DNA from: Acidobacteria bacterium Ga0074141
GTDB taxonomy: Bacteria; Acidobacteriota; Blastocatellia; Pyrinomonadales; Pyrinomonadaceae
Direction: 5' to 3'
Assembly: GCA_001464665.1 (NCBI GenBank)
Contig: LNDP01000013.1
Span: forward strand, 1 to 64,000
DNA: 64,000 nt
Made by a program: the position numbers and the translations under genes. The stretch's first letter is position 1, and every line of letters begins with the position of its first letter. Shown piece by piece: positions 27,672 to 36,767 of this stretch. Under the pieces are notes generated by a model. It searched no databases, was not told where the DNA came from, and saw only the letters and a list, made by a program, of their open reading frames with translations.

Positions 27672-28073
27672 ATGAGTTGTTGTAGTGATGTAATGAAACC
27701 AATTGAAGCAACGTCTTGTTGTACCCCTCAAGACACGGCGGCGGCGGCTGCAACTGCTATGCGTGATTCAGGCTGCGGCTGCGCACCTGTTGTTGAAAAC
27801 AAAGAGAGTCTTAAACTTGTCGGCGTCGTTACAGAACGCGATATCTGTCACAGTGTCGCCGCTGAGGATGTTAAAGCTTCAGAGGTAACCGTCGAGAAGA
27901 TCATGGGTTCTGCTTCGACTTGTTGTGGCGCAGACGATTCCTTAGAGGAAACGACGCGGAAACTCCATGAACACAAAGCCAGCAGCTTGCCCGTAGTTGA
28001 CGCTGGCGGCTCCTGCTGTGGAACTGTTAGCTTGCACGACATTCGCGATAACAGCGCGGCGGTGACAGCTTAA
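27672..28073 (+). CDS. Two-CBS-motif protein with paired cysteines
   Basis: The 133-residue cytoplasmic protein is a CBS pair (about residues 6-60 and 74-128; LVGVVTERDICHSV, SLPVVDAGGSCCGTVSLHDI). It has eleven cysteines, including vicinal pairs at 3-4, 16-17, 84-85 and 115-116, and C35-G-C37. Pairs 16-17 (TSCCTPQDT) and 84-85 (STCCGADDS) occupy the same position in the two CBS motifs. CBS pairs normally bind adenine nucleotides. The cysteines suggest a thiol metal site, which is inference. I chose the ATG at 27672 because AAGGAG precedes it. Confidence 0.75.
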   Translation: MSCCSDVMKPIEATSCCTPQDTAAAAATAMRDSGCGCAPVVENKESLKLVGVVTERDICHSVAAEDVKASEVTVEKIMGSASTCCGADDSLEETTRKLHEHKASSLPVVDAGGSCCGTVSLHDIRDNSAAVTA

Positions 28074-28084
28074 AACGGGGCAAT

Positions 28085-28303
28085 ATGAAACTGTCCAAAA
28101 TAATGCACATTCTTAACGTACTTGTTGGATTTGCGGGTATTGTGACGGCGACCGTCGCAGTTTTGGGTAGCGATGGCATTGTCCGGGGTCTTACGCGAGA
28201 ACATCTCCTTCTCTGTTCGGGCGTTCTCATGCTTATCGCTATCTGGCTCGCCGTTAACACCGTCCATCACGTAATGCTTGAGAAAACTGGCGAGGTGATC
28301 TGA
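28085..28303 (+). CDS. Small two-helix membrane protein
   Basis: The 72-residue protein has two predicted membrane helices (about residues 8-30 and 42-62) and a short connecting loop. No family is recognised. It starts 11 bp after the CBS gene, with GGGG upstream of the ATG, and is probably the last gene of the same transcript. It may anchor or report to the CBS protein, but nothing in the sequence shows this. Confidence 0.6.
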   Translation: MKLSKIMHILNVLVGFAGIVTATVAVLGSDGIVRGLTREHLLLCSGVLMLIAIWLAVNTVHHVMLEKTGEVI

Positions 28304-28548
28304 TCGTTCTGAGAACCGGTGGGGTAGTTATTGTGATCGCTAGTATGACCATCGCGTCATCAGCGAAATAGGTCATGGCGATGGTGATTCTAGGTTAGAA
28401 ACATTTGTACCGCCTCCTTTTCAATCGCAGTCAAGACTAAAAAAATTGCGGTAGATAGTTGATGGGAATCGACGGTGTAAGGTATGCTTCGTACGAGTTG
28501 AGGCGTTTGTGGCACGGTAATTAAGTTCCTGAATTAGCATTCAAAGTT
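28304..28548. other. Gap at the right end of element 2, no gene seen
   Basis: No coding frame or clear RNA is visible. It separates the last metal gene from the integrase-arm sites that start at 28549. Confidence 0.4.
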
Positions 28549-28566
28549 GGTTGCAGGTTGGTTGCA
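28549..28566 (+). repeat. Paired GGTTGCA sites (candidate integrase arm sites, element 2 right end)
   Basis: GGTTGCA occurs at 28549-28555 and 28560-28566, 11 bp apart and 109 bp before tRNA-Pro fragment 2. The same pair precedes fragments 1 and 3 at 106 bp although the surrounding DNA here is not conserved. That points to selection for the sites themselves. Confidence 0.55.
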
Positions 28567-28670
28567 GCGTTCCTGATCACGCCTTATTAGTGTTGAACCG
28601 ACATAGCCGTTAAGTTGTTGATTCTAAGAAGTTTTGAGCAGTTTTGATAAATTATACAAACCTACCAAAA

Positions 28671-28719
28671 TCGCTTGGGGTGCGAGAGGTCGTGAGTTCA
28701 AATCTCGCCGTCCCGACCA
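28671..28719 (+). repeat. tRNA-Pro 3' fragment (attachment site 2)
   Basis: The fragment includes four bases of the 5' anticodon stem (TCGC), loop TTGGGGT (anticodon GGG) and 3' stem GCGAG. It continues with variable AGGTC, T-arm GTGAG-TTCAAAT-CTCGC, acceptor strand CGTCCCG, A and CCA. From 28681 it is identical to fragment 3 over about 42 nt. No D-arm or 5' acceptor strand lies upstream. The sequence change falls in the anticodon stem/loop, a common crossover point for tyrosine recombinases. Confidence 0.78.
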
Positions 28720-28727
28720 ATAAACAT

Positions 28728-28761
28728 GGGACTTTCGAAGAAATTCGAAAGTCCCTTTTTT
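28728..28761 (+). terminator. Rho-independent terminator
   Basis: A perfect 12-bp stem, GGGACTTTCGAA (28728-28739) and TTCGAAAGTCCC (28744-28755), with loop GAAA, is followed by six T residues. It sits directly behind tRNA fragment 2. Confidence 0.9.
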
Positions 28762-29090
28762 CGTAGTTTCCAAAAGGCTACGAGAGGGCGGGTGGCTAAG
28801 CCTCGCGTTTGCCATGTTTACGAGCTACTGCCGTCGAAAAAAGCGCCTCCATTTTGCAACCAAGTTTCCACGCCTGAAATTAAAGCCATTCTGGAGAACC
28901 CACGCACCAATAACGGTGCGACGAAAAGCCAGCATGCTGCTTCAGCGTTCCAAATACCTCTTTTTCACCCCATTTCCCAGCAAATAAGCGGCTAACAATC
29001 AGCGGAATAGAATTTGCGAAATGCTACTTAAAAGGATCTTTGTGTGACGCCTCGAGCCACTCATCTAACGCAAATTATCTCGCTAAGAAT
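28762..29090. other. Left end of element 3, non-coding
   Basis: No gene is seen before the integrase. TTGCAACCAA, with TGCAACC at 28855-28861, is the inverse of the arm motif. It may be the opposite arm site for the integrase encoded next to it. Confidence 0.35.
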
Positions 29091-30161
29091 ATGTCTGTCT
29101 ACAAACGATACAACGGGAAACGAGTCTCATCCTCTCATCCCGATTACTCGAAGGCTAGATGGTGGATCTACAAAAGGCTGAAAGGCAAGGTCATTCACCA
29201 GAGTATTCCCGAGGCGAAGACTAAACAGGAAGCTGAACTTGCGGAGCGCCAGATCATTAAGGCCTCTTTCGATCATAGTTACAACGTAACCGATACCACC
29301 ACCACTCTGGCGACTTTCATCGACCAGAAATATCGTCCATACGTTGAGCAGAATAACGTAAACAAAGGAGCCAAAGAACTCTATATCAGGCTGCTACTCG
29401 GATATTTTAAGAAGCAAACACTATCGAGTATCAGTCCTCAGGATTGTCGGAATTGCCGGACCAAACTTCAGACTCGACAGAACAAGCGCAAGAAAGAAAG
29501 TGAGCTCTCACCGGCTTCCATCAACCGGATCATGTCGACGCTTTCTAAAATCTTTAGCCTTGCATGTGAAGAGGGAATTCTGGAACGAAACCCCATGCAG
29601 TATGTAAAGGCTCTGCCGGAGCCGCCACCTCGGCGGCGGTTGCTCAATGAAAAACAAAAGCAAGACCTGTGGAAAGAATTGGAAAAGGACACTCTGCTGT
29701 ATCGGCTGATAGTCCTGGCGGTCAACCTGCCGTTACGCCGTGGCCAGTTAATGGCCATCACCGAGGACTTTATCGACTTTGAGAACGAACAGGTTCTCGT
29801 GATCGGCTCAAAGGGAAGGCCGCCACGTCTTGTTCCAATCAACGCAACTGCGACGAAGGTTCTGAAAGCGATGATCGAGGACGAACAGTTGCCTTTCCCA
29901 GTAAAAGACTTCCGCACGAGATGGTACACCGCACTCCGCAATGCCGGCATCAACAAGAAAGGCGGTACGAGAGAAGAGAACTATCATTTTCATGATCTTC
30001 GCAGCTATTTCGCAAGCGAGCTAATCCGGAGAAACACGAATCCGCTCATTGTCCAGAACCTATTCGCTCATTCGGACATGAGTATCACGACAGTTTACGC
30101 TCAAACCGATGACAGACTGCTGCTTGAAGCTGTCAAGCGGCTCGACAACGATTCCCAGTGA
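29091..30161 (+). CDS. Tyrosine-recombinase integrase of element 3
   Basis: An N-terminal arm/core-binding region is followed by a phage-integrase catalytic domain. Visible catalytic residues are R216 (LPLRRGQL), H301 and R304 (HFHDLR), H327 (FAHSDMS) and the nucleophile Y336 (TTVYAQ). The frame extends up to a TTG at 29040, but MSVYKRYNGKRV at 29091 is a more natural start. It lies 370 bp inside attachment site 2 and points away from it, the standard place for an integrase at a tRNA. It should recombine the tRNA-Pro fragments. Confidence 0.92.
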   Translation: MSVYKRYNGKRVSSSHPDYSKARWWIYKRLKGKVIHQSIPEAKTKQEAELAERQIIKASFDHSYNVTDTTTTLATFIDQKYRPYVEQNNVNKGAKELYIRLLLGYFKKQTLSSISPQDCRNCRTKLQTRQNKRKKESELSPASINRIMSTLSKIFSLACEEGILERNPMQYVKALPEPPPRRRLLNEKQKQDLWKELEKDTLLYRLIVLAVNLPLRRGQLMAITEDFIDFENEQVLVIGSKGRPPRLVPINATATKVLKAMIEDEQLPFPVKDFRTRWYTALRNAGINKKGGTREENYHFHDLRSYFASELIRRNTNPLIVQNLFAHSDMSITTVYAQTDDRLLLEAVKRLDNDSQ

Positions 30162-30637
30162 GAAAGCAATTCGGGGAATTGAACAACTTCGCAAATTCCT
30201 CACGTTGCTCGCAGGGAGGGCCGAAGACCCTGGATTCGGCATGTCGAGTATCAAGTCTGAGTGAGTTAGCGGTGAACCCTCACTAAAAGAGTTGCAAAAC
30301 AAAGTCGGTATTGCAACACCTGTTTGCTCCGGCTTGCCACCCTCAGAGCGAATACCGACTGTCGCAGTTACACGATATTTGGCTTCGCGTTTCACTCGAA
30401 CTGCACCCGAGACTGGCTTGGCAGACGCTTAGGCGGATGGGGGCGGATTCGGAGCGGTCCGCGTATTGGGCTTTTAGGATCCAGTTTTAGTCGGACAAGA
30501 AGTCGTGCATCCCGCCCCGACACGGAGCGAGGCTCCGCAAGATTAGGGTTTATCGAAGGTTTTGTGGAAATTGTTTCTTTTTGGGTTTCGCTTTTCTAAA
30601 TCGACCATCGCTCAAAAAACTGAATGACGGAGGCCCA
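30162..30637. other. Gap with a 10-bp perfect inverted repeat, no gene seen
   Basis: AGTCGGTATT (30303-30312) is the exact inverse of AATACCGACT (30351-30360), with 38 bp between and no T-run, so it is not a simple terminator. Open frames here are short and have no recognisable product. Confidence 0.4.
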
Positions 30638-30706
30638 ATGAAAAATGCCGTCTCGTTCTGTCTTGCGATCGTATTTGGTATTTGTACATCGTCCGCTTAT
30701 GGTTAG
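30638..30706 (+). pseudogene. Stump of an exported-protein gene (signal peptide then stop)
   Basis: Behind the ribosome-binding sequence ACGGAGG an ATG starts a 22-codon perfect signal peptide (MKNAVSFCLAIV, then FGICTSSAYG). It ends in TAG. The frame beyond reads LPNNGGPTPTQRSS and soon stops again. It looks like the 5' end of a lost secreted-protein gene. Confidence 0.4.
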
Positions 30707-30988
30707 CTTCCGAATAACGGCGGGCCGACGCCGACGCAGAGGTCGAGTGCTCTGAGCCCCGTGATAGATGCGGGGGTTCGTTCGAGCTGGGGACAGACCA
30801 GCGTGGGTTGCACGCGTCTTTGATTTTTCGACGATCTCCGGCCCCTGCTTTAGTTGTTTGTGTTGGGAGATTTCAACAGAAAGAACGGGGCATCGGATGA
30901 CGCCCCGCGAGTGATCCATTGGCAGAGCTTAGCGTCCACGCAAACGATTCCGCCGGATCAAAGTGATCTTCTCTGGCCGCGGCCTGTC

Positions 30989-33106
30989 TTATGGTGTTCC
31001 GCAGATCGCCGGGTCAGCCTGTTTTGAGCAAAGATATTCGGTGAGCGCGTCGAGCCGCTTTTTCTGCTGCTCTATTTCAGCACGCTGCTTTTCTATCTCC
31101 GCCTGCTGTTGTTCTATCTGTTTCCGCTGTGCCTCGATCTGGGTCTGCTGTTCCTTGACCGCATTTACAAGAACAACGGCAACCCGGTCGTATTTGACGC
31201 CTTCGACTTCGCCCTTGTCGTTTCGCGACGCGAGCAGCGGTTCGGCCGCCGCGACTTCTTCGGCGACGAGTCCGAGATCTTCCTTGCCGTCGGCTTTCCA
31301 GTTAAACGAAACCGGACGGAGTTTCTTGATCAAATCGAGTCCGGGACGATAATTTTGAACGTTGTCCTTGTAACGAATCGACGACGAACACGTCGAAATC
31401 TCATTTGAAGCATTCCGGCAAAGCTGCGTAAAGCCCGCTAAACCGAGACCTGCGATCGTCATCACACCGGTCGTTTTGACGGTCACGAGGTCGCCGCCGC
31501 CCGTCGGACTAAAAAGCCGCGCAATGTTGCCGCTGGCGTACCAAACCCAATCTTCATTGGCGTTTGTGCTGTTGCGGTTTCGAAACTTGAATCCCGCATT
31601 GGCTCCGGTGGAGAGAATCTCGGACCCGTTAACCTGAAGACTGCTTTGCGGATCGGTCGTGCCGATGCCGACATTTCCGTTTTCGAGAATGATCAAACGG
31701 CCGCCCGCAACGGTGGTCGAATCCACTTCAAATCGACCGTTGCCGCCGAATGACGCGACGTTGCCGCCCGTCAGCGGCGTGGCGACGCGAAAAGCGAAAT
31801 TGGAATTGGCTCGGACATCGAAAGTGTAGTTCGAATCGTTGCCGCCGATACTGACCTTTTGGTTGTTGTTATTGTCCACCCGAAAAAAACCGCGTTGGAC
31901 CTGCAATCTGCCAGGAACCAAAACCAGATCCGGACCAAATTCACGGCCAAGCGCAACAGTATTGCTGGTTGAAACGAGCGCACCTGCGCCGATAGCTGTC
32001 GCATTTTGCAACGTAAGAAAAGTTCCGGCGTTCGCGCCAATGAACGTGTTCGAGTTTCCCCCGCCTCGAAAGTTAAAACTTCCGGCGCCGACAAGAGTGT
32101 TTGAACTTCCGGTTCCTGCATCGTCCGCCCGTCCCGCCCGGAAACCGACGAAGGTGTTATCGTTGCCGACGGTTCTGTTGCCGGCGCCGGATCCCATAAT
32201 CGTGTTGCGGCTTCCCGTCGGCGTTAAGTCCAAATCGTTTCTTCCGGCGTCGAAACCGACAAGCGTATTGTCGTCGCCGTTTACATTCGAAAATCCAGCG
32301 CCGGCGCCGAAGAACGAATTCTGAACTCCGCCATTGGTTCGTTCACCCGCATACGCGCCGAAGAATGAATTGGCAAAGCCCTGATTGACTTTGCCGGCGC
32401 GAAAGCCGAAAAACGAGTTGTTGAAGGCGCTTCCGGTGGTCGAAACATCGCCGGATTCAATGCCGACCGTCAACGTGTTCCACTGATCCGTTTTGATAAG
32501 TCGATTCGCGCCGATATTGAACTGGTTTGCCGAAAAAACTCCGCCGACCGTGCCGTCGCCGGAAATGTTGAAATTGACGCCGCTTTGTGCGGTCGAACCG
32601 TTTTGAATGTAAAACGGCGAATTCGCCGTTGGCGTTCGCGCATCGGAAAGCCGCGGATCGGTCGTCAGCGCAAAATCGGATGCCGGACGTCCGCCGACGA
32701 AATCGGCGAGGCGCGAAGTTTCGGCGTAAAAACTGGATATCGCATAAGGTGCTGCTTTTATGAGATCACGCGGATTGAGCGTTGTGTACGCGCCCGCGCC
32801 TGCCTGCCGCACAGCAATTTCGATCCAACGCGAGCCGAACACCGGATAGACCGATGTTCCCCAATCGAGCGAAACTGCGAAATAACCGTTCACAACGGCC
32901 ACATTAGACCTCGTGATCGTCGCTCCGACGCCGCTATTTCCTACGTCCGAGGCATGCAGCGTAAACTGCATATCGTAATTACCGTTCGCCGGCTGACCGC
33001 TCGTGTTGAGACTGCCCTGATAAGTGAACGCTGTGTTTTGTGCCAAAACACTTGGTGCGGCGAAGGCGCAAAAGGCGATCAGGATAATAGTTCTTGAGAT
33101 CTTCAT
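30989..33106 (-). CDS. Exported protein with peptidase-S74 (tail-fibre chaperone) C-terminus, paralogue A
   Basis: The 705-residue protein has a signal peptide (ends VLAQN), a conserved N-terminal domain (FTYQGSLNTSGQPANGNYDM), then a long glycine/asparagine-rich beta-repeat region. The S74 chaperone domain follows (IRYKDNVQNYRPGLDLIKKL, DLGLVAEEVAAAEPLL), then a heptad coiled coil of KQIEQQQAEIEKQ type and CSKQADPAICGTP. In phage tail spikes S74 domains trimerise the shaft and then self-cleave. Acidobacterial homologues are exported proteins of unknown use. It is followed on the same strand, upstream, by paralogue B. Confidence 0.8.
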   Translation of the reverse strand: MKISRTIILIAFCAFAAPSVLAQNTAFTYQGSLNTSGQPANGNYDMQFTLHASDVGNSGVGATITRSNVAVVNGYFAVSLDWGTSVYPVFGSRWIEIAVRQAGAGAYTTLNPRDLIKAAPYAISSFYAETSRLADFVGGRPASDFALTTDPRLSDARTPTANSPFYIQNGSTAQSGVNFNISGDGTVGGVFSANQFNIGANRLIKTDQWNTLTVGIESGDVSTTGSAFNNSFFGFRAGKVNQGFANSFFGAYAGERTNGGVQNSFFGAGAGFSNVNGDDNTLVGFDAGRNDLDLTPTGSRNTIMGSGAGNRTVGNDNTFVGFRAGRADDAGTGSSNTLVGAGSFNFRGGGNSNTFIGANAGTFLTLQNATAIGAGALVSTSNTVALGREFGPDLVLVPGRLQVQRGFFRVDNNNNQKVSIGGNDSNYTFDVRANSNFAFRVATPLTGGNVASFGGNGRFEVDSTTVAGGRLIILENGNVGIGTTDPQSSLQVNGSEILSTGANAGFKFRNRNSTNANEDWVWYASGNIARLFSPTGGGDLVTVKTTGVMTIAGLGLAGFTQLCRNASNEISTCSSSIRYKDNVQNYRPGLDLIKKLRPVSFNWKADGKEDLGLVAEEVAAAEPLLASRNDKGEVEGVKYDRVAVVLVNAVKEQQTQIEAQRKQIEQQQAEIEKQRAEIEQQKKRLDALTEYLCSKQADPAICGTP

Positions 33107-33115
33107 TGTTTTCTC

Positions 33116-34951
33116 CTATTGTGGCTGCGGTTTAGCCGCGCAAAAAGCGGCGTCTGGATTTTGGTTGCAGATAAACTTTTTGAGCGCGTCGATCTCGGCT
33201 TTGTGATTTCTCAAAAGCTCGTTTTGTTCTTCGACTTTCGCTTCGAGCGTTTCGATCTGCGTTTGCTGTTCTTTGACAGCATTGACCAAAACCACACCGA
33301 CGCGGTCGTATTTGACGCCCTCGATCTCGCCTTTAGCGTTGGTCGTTGTCAGTAGCGGTTCAGCCGCGGCGACCTCTTCGGCGACGAGTCCTAGATCGGC
33401 CAAGCCCCCGTCCGTCCAGTTGAACGATACAGGCCGCAGTCTGTGGATCAGGTCGAGGCCGGAGCTAAATGTGTTGATGCTGTTTTTGTAGCGTGCCGAA
33501 GATGAGCAGGTCGAGATCTGGTTCGAGGCGTTGCGGCAAAGGCCGACACTTCCGGCGGCCCCGAGAACATTTACCGCAAACTCGCCTGTCGGCTGAATGG
33601 TCAACACGTCGCCGGGACCGGTGGATTTGAATAAACGAGCGATGTTTCCATTCGCGTACCAAACCCAATCGTCATTGGATGATGTGCTGCCGCGATTACG
33701 AAATTTAAAACCCGCATCTGATCCGGTGGATAGGATTTCCAGCCCATTGACATGCAGAGTCTGTTGCGGCGTGGTTGTGCCGATACCCACATTACCCCCT
33801 GACGCAATCGTCATTTGGTCCAGATTGCTTTCCCTGAAAAATAGTCGCCCGCCGTTCGGGCGATTGACGACAGTATTCGTCGCGTCACCAAGAATTGCAA
33901 AATCTGTGCAGTTAAGTGTCGCGAAACTTATTGCGCCTGCCGCCGAGCATTGGGAAGGTCTCCCAATTCGAATCTGAACCCCGTTGTCCACGATGTGGAA
34001 CCGGGCCGCAGGTGCGGTCGTGCCGATGCCAACACTGACATCGTTGCCCAAAACCAACGAATTGCTCTGTGAAACAAACGCAACACTACCAATCGCGGTT
34101 GCATTCGTGATTCCAAATGCTACATTCGCGTTCGCTCCGATAACCGTGTTAAAACTTCCGGTCGTGTTATTTGCTCCAGCTCCTCGTCCGAAAAAAGAAT
34201 TTCCATTGCCAGTCGTATTGAATTGACCGGCACCTGTCCCGAAAAATGAATTCTGCTGAGACGTTGAATTTCGAGATCCGGCAAAATATCCGAAGAATGC
34301 ATTGCTCGAACCTGTATTCACTATACCCGCAGAATCACCGGCAAAAAGATTAGAATCTCCCTCGTTGGAAAGGATGCGACCACCCCGAATCTGAAACTCA
34401 GTTCCGGCATTCAAAATGTCCGCACTTCCTCTTCCGCTGATCCAGAAGTCGGTTGAAGCCTGTGCTGCGGCTTGCTGATTCCGAATAAAATTCGTGCCGC
34501 CGCTTGTTGTCGTAACATATTGATCTGCCGCGATTCCGCCGAGTGAAAGGGCATTATTGGTGGTTTCTGAGAGCAAACTTTTTATCGAATACGGTGAGCT
34601 CCCTATTAACTGGCGAGGACTTAAAACGGTAAATGCAGCGCCGCCCGCCGGTCTGACACGGATTTCCAAAAACCGATTTGCGCCCGGAAAAGTAGCGCTT
34701 CCAAAATTTAGCGAAAGTGAAAATATTCCGTTTGTTACAACAACACCGGGGACGATGTTGGAAAACAGCTCTGAACCTCCCGTCAGCCCATCGAATAAGC
34801 TAACTTCAAAATCAAAAGTGCCGTTTGCCGGATTGCCCCCATTTTTCAAACTACCTTGGTAGGTAAAAGCCGAAGTCTGCGCTGAAGCCGTTTGGATCGA
34901 CAAAACCAGACCGACAACTAAACAAAAAATACAACATTTGATTCCTTTCAT
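33116..34951 (-). CDS. Exported protein with peptidase-S74 C-terminus, paralogue B
   Basis: The 611-residue protein has the same plan as its neighbour at 30989: signal peptide (ends TASAQT), FTYQGSLKNGGNPANGTFDF, and a beta-rich middle with repeated SFFGTGAG/FFGYFAG turns. The S74 domain (ARYKNSINTFSSGLDLIHRL, DLGLVAEEVAAAEPLL) and a shorter coiled coil ending in CNQNPDAAFC close it. The C-terminal 200 residues are far more alike than the middles, as expected when the shaft diverges and the chaperone is kept. The two genes are 9 bp apart and probably co-transcribed. Confidence 0.8.
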   Translation of the reverse strand: MKGIKCCIFCLVVGLVLSIQTASAQTSAFTYQGSLKNGGNPANGTFDFEVSLFDGLTGGSELFSNIVPGVVVTNGIFSLSLNFGSATFPGANRFLEIRVRPAGGAAFTVLSPRQLIGSSPYSIKSLLSETTNNALSLGGIAADQYVTTTSGGTNFIRNQQAAAQASTDFWISGRGSADILNAGTEFQIRGGRILSNEGDSNLFAGDSAGIVNTGSSNAFFGYFAGSRNSTSQQNSFFGTGAGQFNTTGNGNSFFGRGAGANNTTGSFNTVIGANANVAFGITNATAIGSVAFVSQSNSLVLGNDVSVGIGTTAPAARFHIVDNGVQIRIGRPSQCSAAGAISFATLNCTDFAILGDATNTVVNRPNGGRLFFRESNLDQMTIASGGNVGIGTTTPQQTLHVNGLEILSTGSDAGFKFRNRGSTSSNDDWVWYANGNIARLFKSTGPGDVLTIQPTGEFAVNVLGAAGSVGLCRNASNQISTCSSSARYKNSINTFSSGLDLIHRLRPVSFNWTDGGLADLGLVAEEVAAAEPLLTTTNAKGEIEGVKYDRVGVVLVNAVKEQQTQIETLEAKVEEQNELLRNHKAEIDALKKFICNQNPDAAFCAAKPQPQ

Positions 34952-35061
34952 AATCTCTCCTTCGATTCGAAACGTGGAAGCCTTTCTGAGTTGTTAGGCA
35001 GCAAGCTAAGCGTTGCGACTTCTTAAAAAAGTAGACCTCGAATGATCGGCCTCGGGGCCAC

Positions 35062-36678
35062 TCATCGTTTCTTGTAGAGGGTGTACCTCAGTGGTTCATA
35101 ATCGCTATCAATAAGGATCAAGAGAAATCCGCCGCGAACGGCCTGAAACTGTGCCCAGAATTTCTTCGTCTTGCCGCTTACGCGGTTTGTTGCGGAAATT
35201 TCCCAGTCACCGGCCGTGAACTGGCCGCGATATTGTATTTTCGCGAAGTTCGTACCGCCGCCGCTCATGCCGGCGCTGTTGTGAGTGCTTTCGTATCTGC
35301 CGGCGGCGGCAAACACGAATTCGTCCGAGGTCGAGATCGCACTCATTCCCTGGTAGCCGTATGCGTTGTAGTATTCAACGCCACCCCCTCCGCCGCCGGT
35401 CCATCTTCCGACGAGGTCTTGGGCCGATACCGCGAACTTATTGTAAGCAAGCATTCGGTTCAGATCGTTGGGATGTGGAAATTGCTGACTGTACGAACCC
35501 TGATCGGGCGCAATGGTAATAATCACACGGGCGCCGCCGTCGTACACGATCTTCATCGTTACGAACGACCGCTTGCCGGTTTGTCTGTCAATAGCGTCAG
35601 CCTGGCGAAAATAGATGACCGGATATTGAACTCCCGACCAGTTCTGGATATTGCTTACATTGAAATACGGAGAAACAGTTCTGTCCCAGTAATGATCGTT
35701 GGGCTCAACCGTATTTGCCCGACTATCGTCCCATTCTTTGTTGACGTGATAAAGCCGTATTTCTGTTTCGTTTCGCTTTAGCTGGACATAGTCGCCGACC
35801 GGTATCGCCTTCCAGCCGTCGTCGAAACTGGTTATGTATTTAGCGATCCCGTAATTGCCTGCGGGCTGCTGCGAGGCCGGTGCCTCCGGCAGCTGTTGTG
35901 AAGCGGAAGCATTCTTGAACCTCAAGGTATTGCCCTCAAAGCGGACGCCGTTCGGGTTGATCTTCAGGATATCTAGCAGCAACGCGCCGGAAACGACCTT
36001 TGCCAGCTTTAGCATTTCCGGGTCTTTCGAATCCTTGGCTTGTACGTAAAAAGCCAAAGGCATTGCCGCAAAACTCACGTAAGTGTCGTACAGGAATTCT
36101 TTATCTTTGTCAGGAACACCCGCCATTTCGGGAGTCTCATCAAACATTGATGTAAGGGCTTGAAACAGCGCTTCTTGCGAGGCTTCATTCGGTTCAGGAT
36201 CGTCGTTATAGACCGTGACCGTCGTCGCGATAAAGAACATCAATGCCGCCGCGAGATTATTCTTCCTCCCTTTCGGGCCGACCTCGGCGTCAAACCCTTT
36301 CCTGGTCTCAGCAAAAAGCTGTCTAAACAATGTCCGCTGCTCGGCGTCCTGGCCGACCGCGTCGGCAATGATCTTAAAGTTGTCTCGCGCTCCGTCCGGC
36401 GTAAAGAATGCGAGACTCTTCTTTGAACTAACGGCCCCACTCGTACGGTTCTTGCCGGAATTGTTCGCGGCTGCCTGCTCTAAGATCGCCTTTTGGATCC
36501 GCATCTGCGTGTTCTGCTGCATGCTCAGCGTTGCCTGGGCAAGACCGGATGATTGATATACCTGGCCATAACCTCCGTTGTTGCCGTCGGCACCCGAATT
36601 TAAGGTTTGGGCGTTGGTTGTGCTAATACCTGCCAAAACTAAAAGTATCGTCAAAATAATGAAATTTCGATTCTTCAT
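35062..36678 (-). CDS. Exported protein of unknown function, paralogue A (possibly DUF6683)
   Basis: The protein has a signal peptide (FIILTILLVLAGISTTNAQ). A Gly/Asn-Gln segment follows (GGYGQVYQSSGLAQATLSMQ), then a helical block (FKIIADAVGQDAEQRTLFRQ, GRKNNLAAALMFFIATTVTV), a linker and a C-terminal beta-rich region with one Gly-rich loop. I associate the helical block with DUF6683, without certainty. I chose the start at 36678 over 36702 because GAGGTGAG precedes it. The neighbour at 36768 has the same architecture. Confidence 0.7.
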   Translation of the reverse strand: MKNRNFIILTILLVLAGISTTNAQTLNSGADGNNGGYGQVYQSSGLAQATLSMQQNTQMRIQKAILEQAAANNSGKNRTSGAVSSKKSLAFFTPDGARDNFKIIADAVGQDAEQRTLFRQLFAETRKGFDAEVGPKGRKNNLAAALMFFIATTVTVYNDDPEPNEASQEALFQALTSMFDETPEMAGVPDKDKEFLYDTYVSFAAMPLAFYVQAKDSKDPEMLKLAKVVSGALLLDILKINPNGVRFEGNTLRFKNASASQQLPEAPASQQPAGNYGIAKYITSFDDGWKAIPVGDYVQLKRNETEIRLYHVNKEWDDSRANTVEPNDHYWDRTVSPYFNVSNIQNWSGVQYPVIYFRQADAIDRQTGKRSFVTMKIVYDGGARVIITIAPDQGSYSQQFPHPNDLNRMLAYNKFAVSAQDLVGRWTGGGGGGVEYYNAYGYQGMSAISTSDEFVFAAAGRYESTHNSAGMSGGGTNFAKIQYRGQFTAGDWEISATNRVSGKTKKFWAQFQAVRGGFLLILIDSDYEPLRYTLYKKR

Positions 36679-36767
36679 TCTCACCTCGTAAAGAACTTTC
36701 AATTATGAATTCGCATCAATTTGCCTTAGCAAGTTCCGCTTGGTTTGCACGAATTCGGACCTTCCGG

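Noticed and set aside
30596-30919. Minus-strand frame downstream of the integrase
   Set aside because: Its composition is basic and random-looking, with no ribosome-binding site. The plus strand holds a better explained gene stump.
31839-32324. Long plus-strand frame inside the first S74 gene
   Set aside because: It is a shadow of a strongly biased repetitive gene on the other strand. The Pro/Ala-rich reading has no domain.
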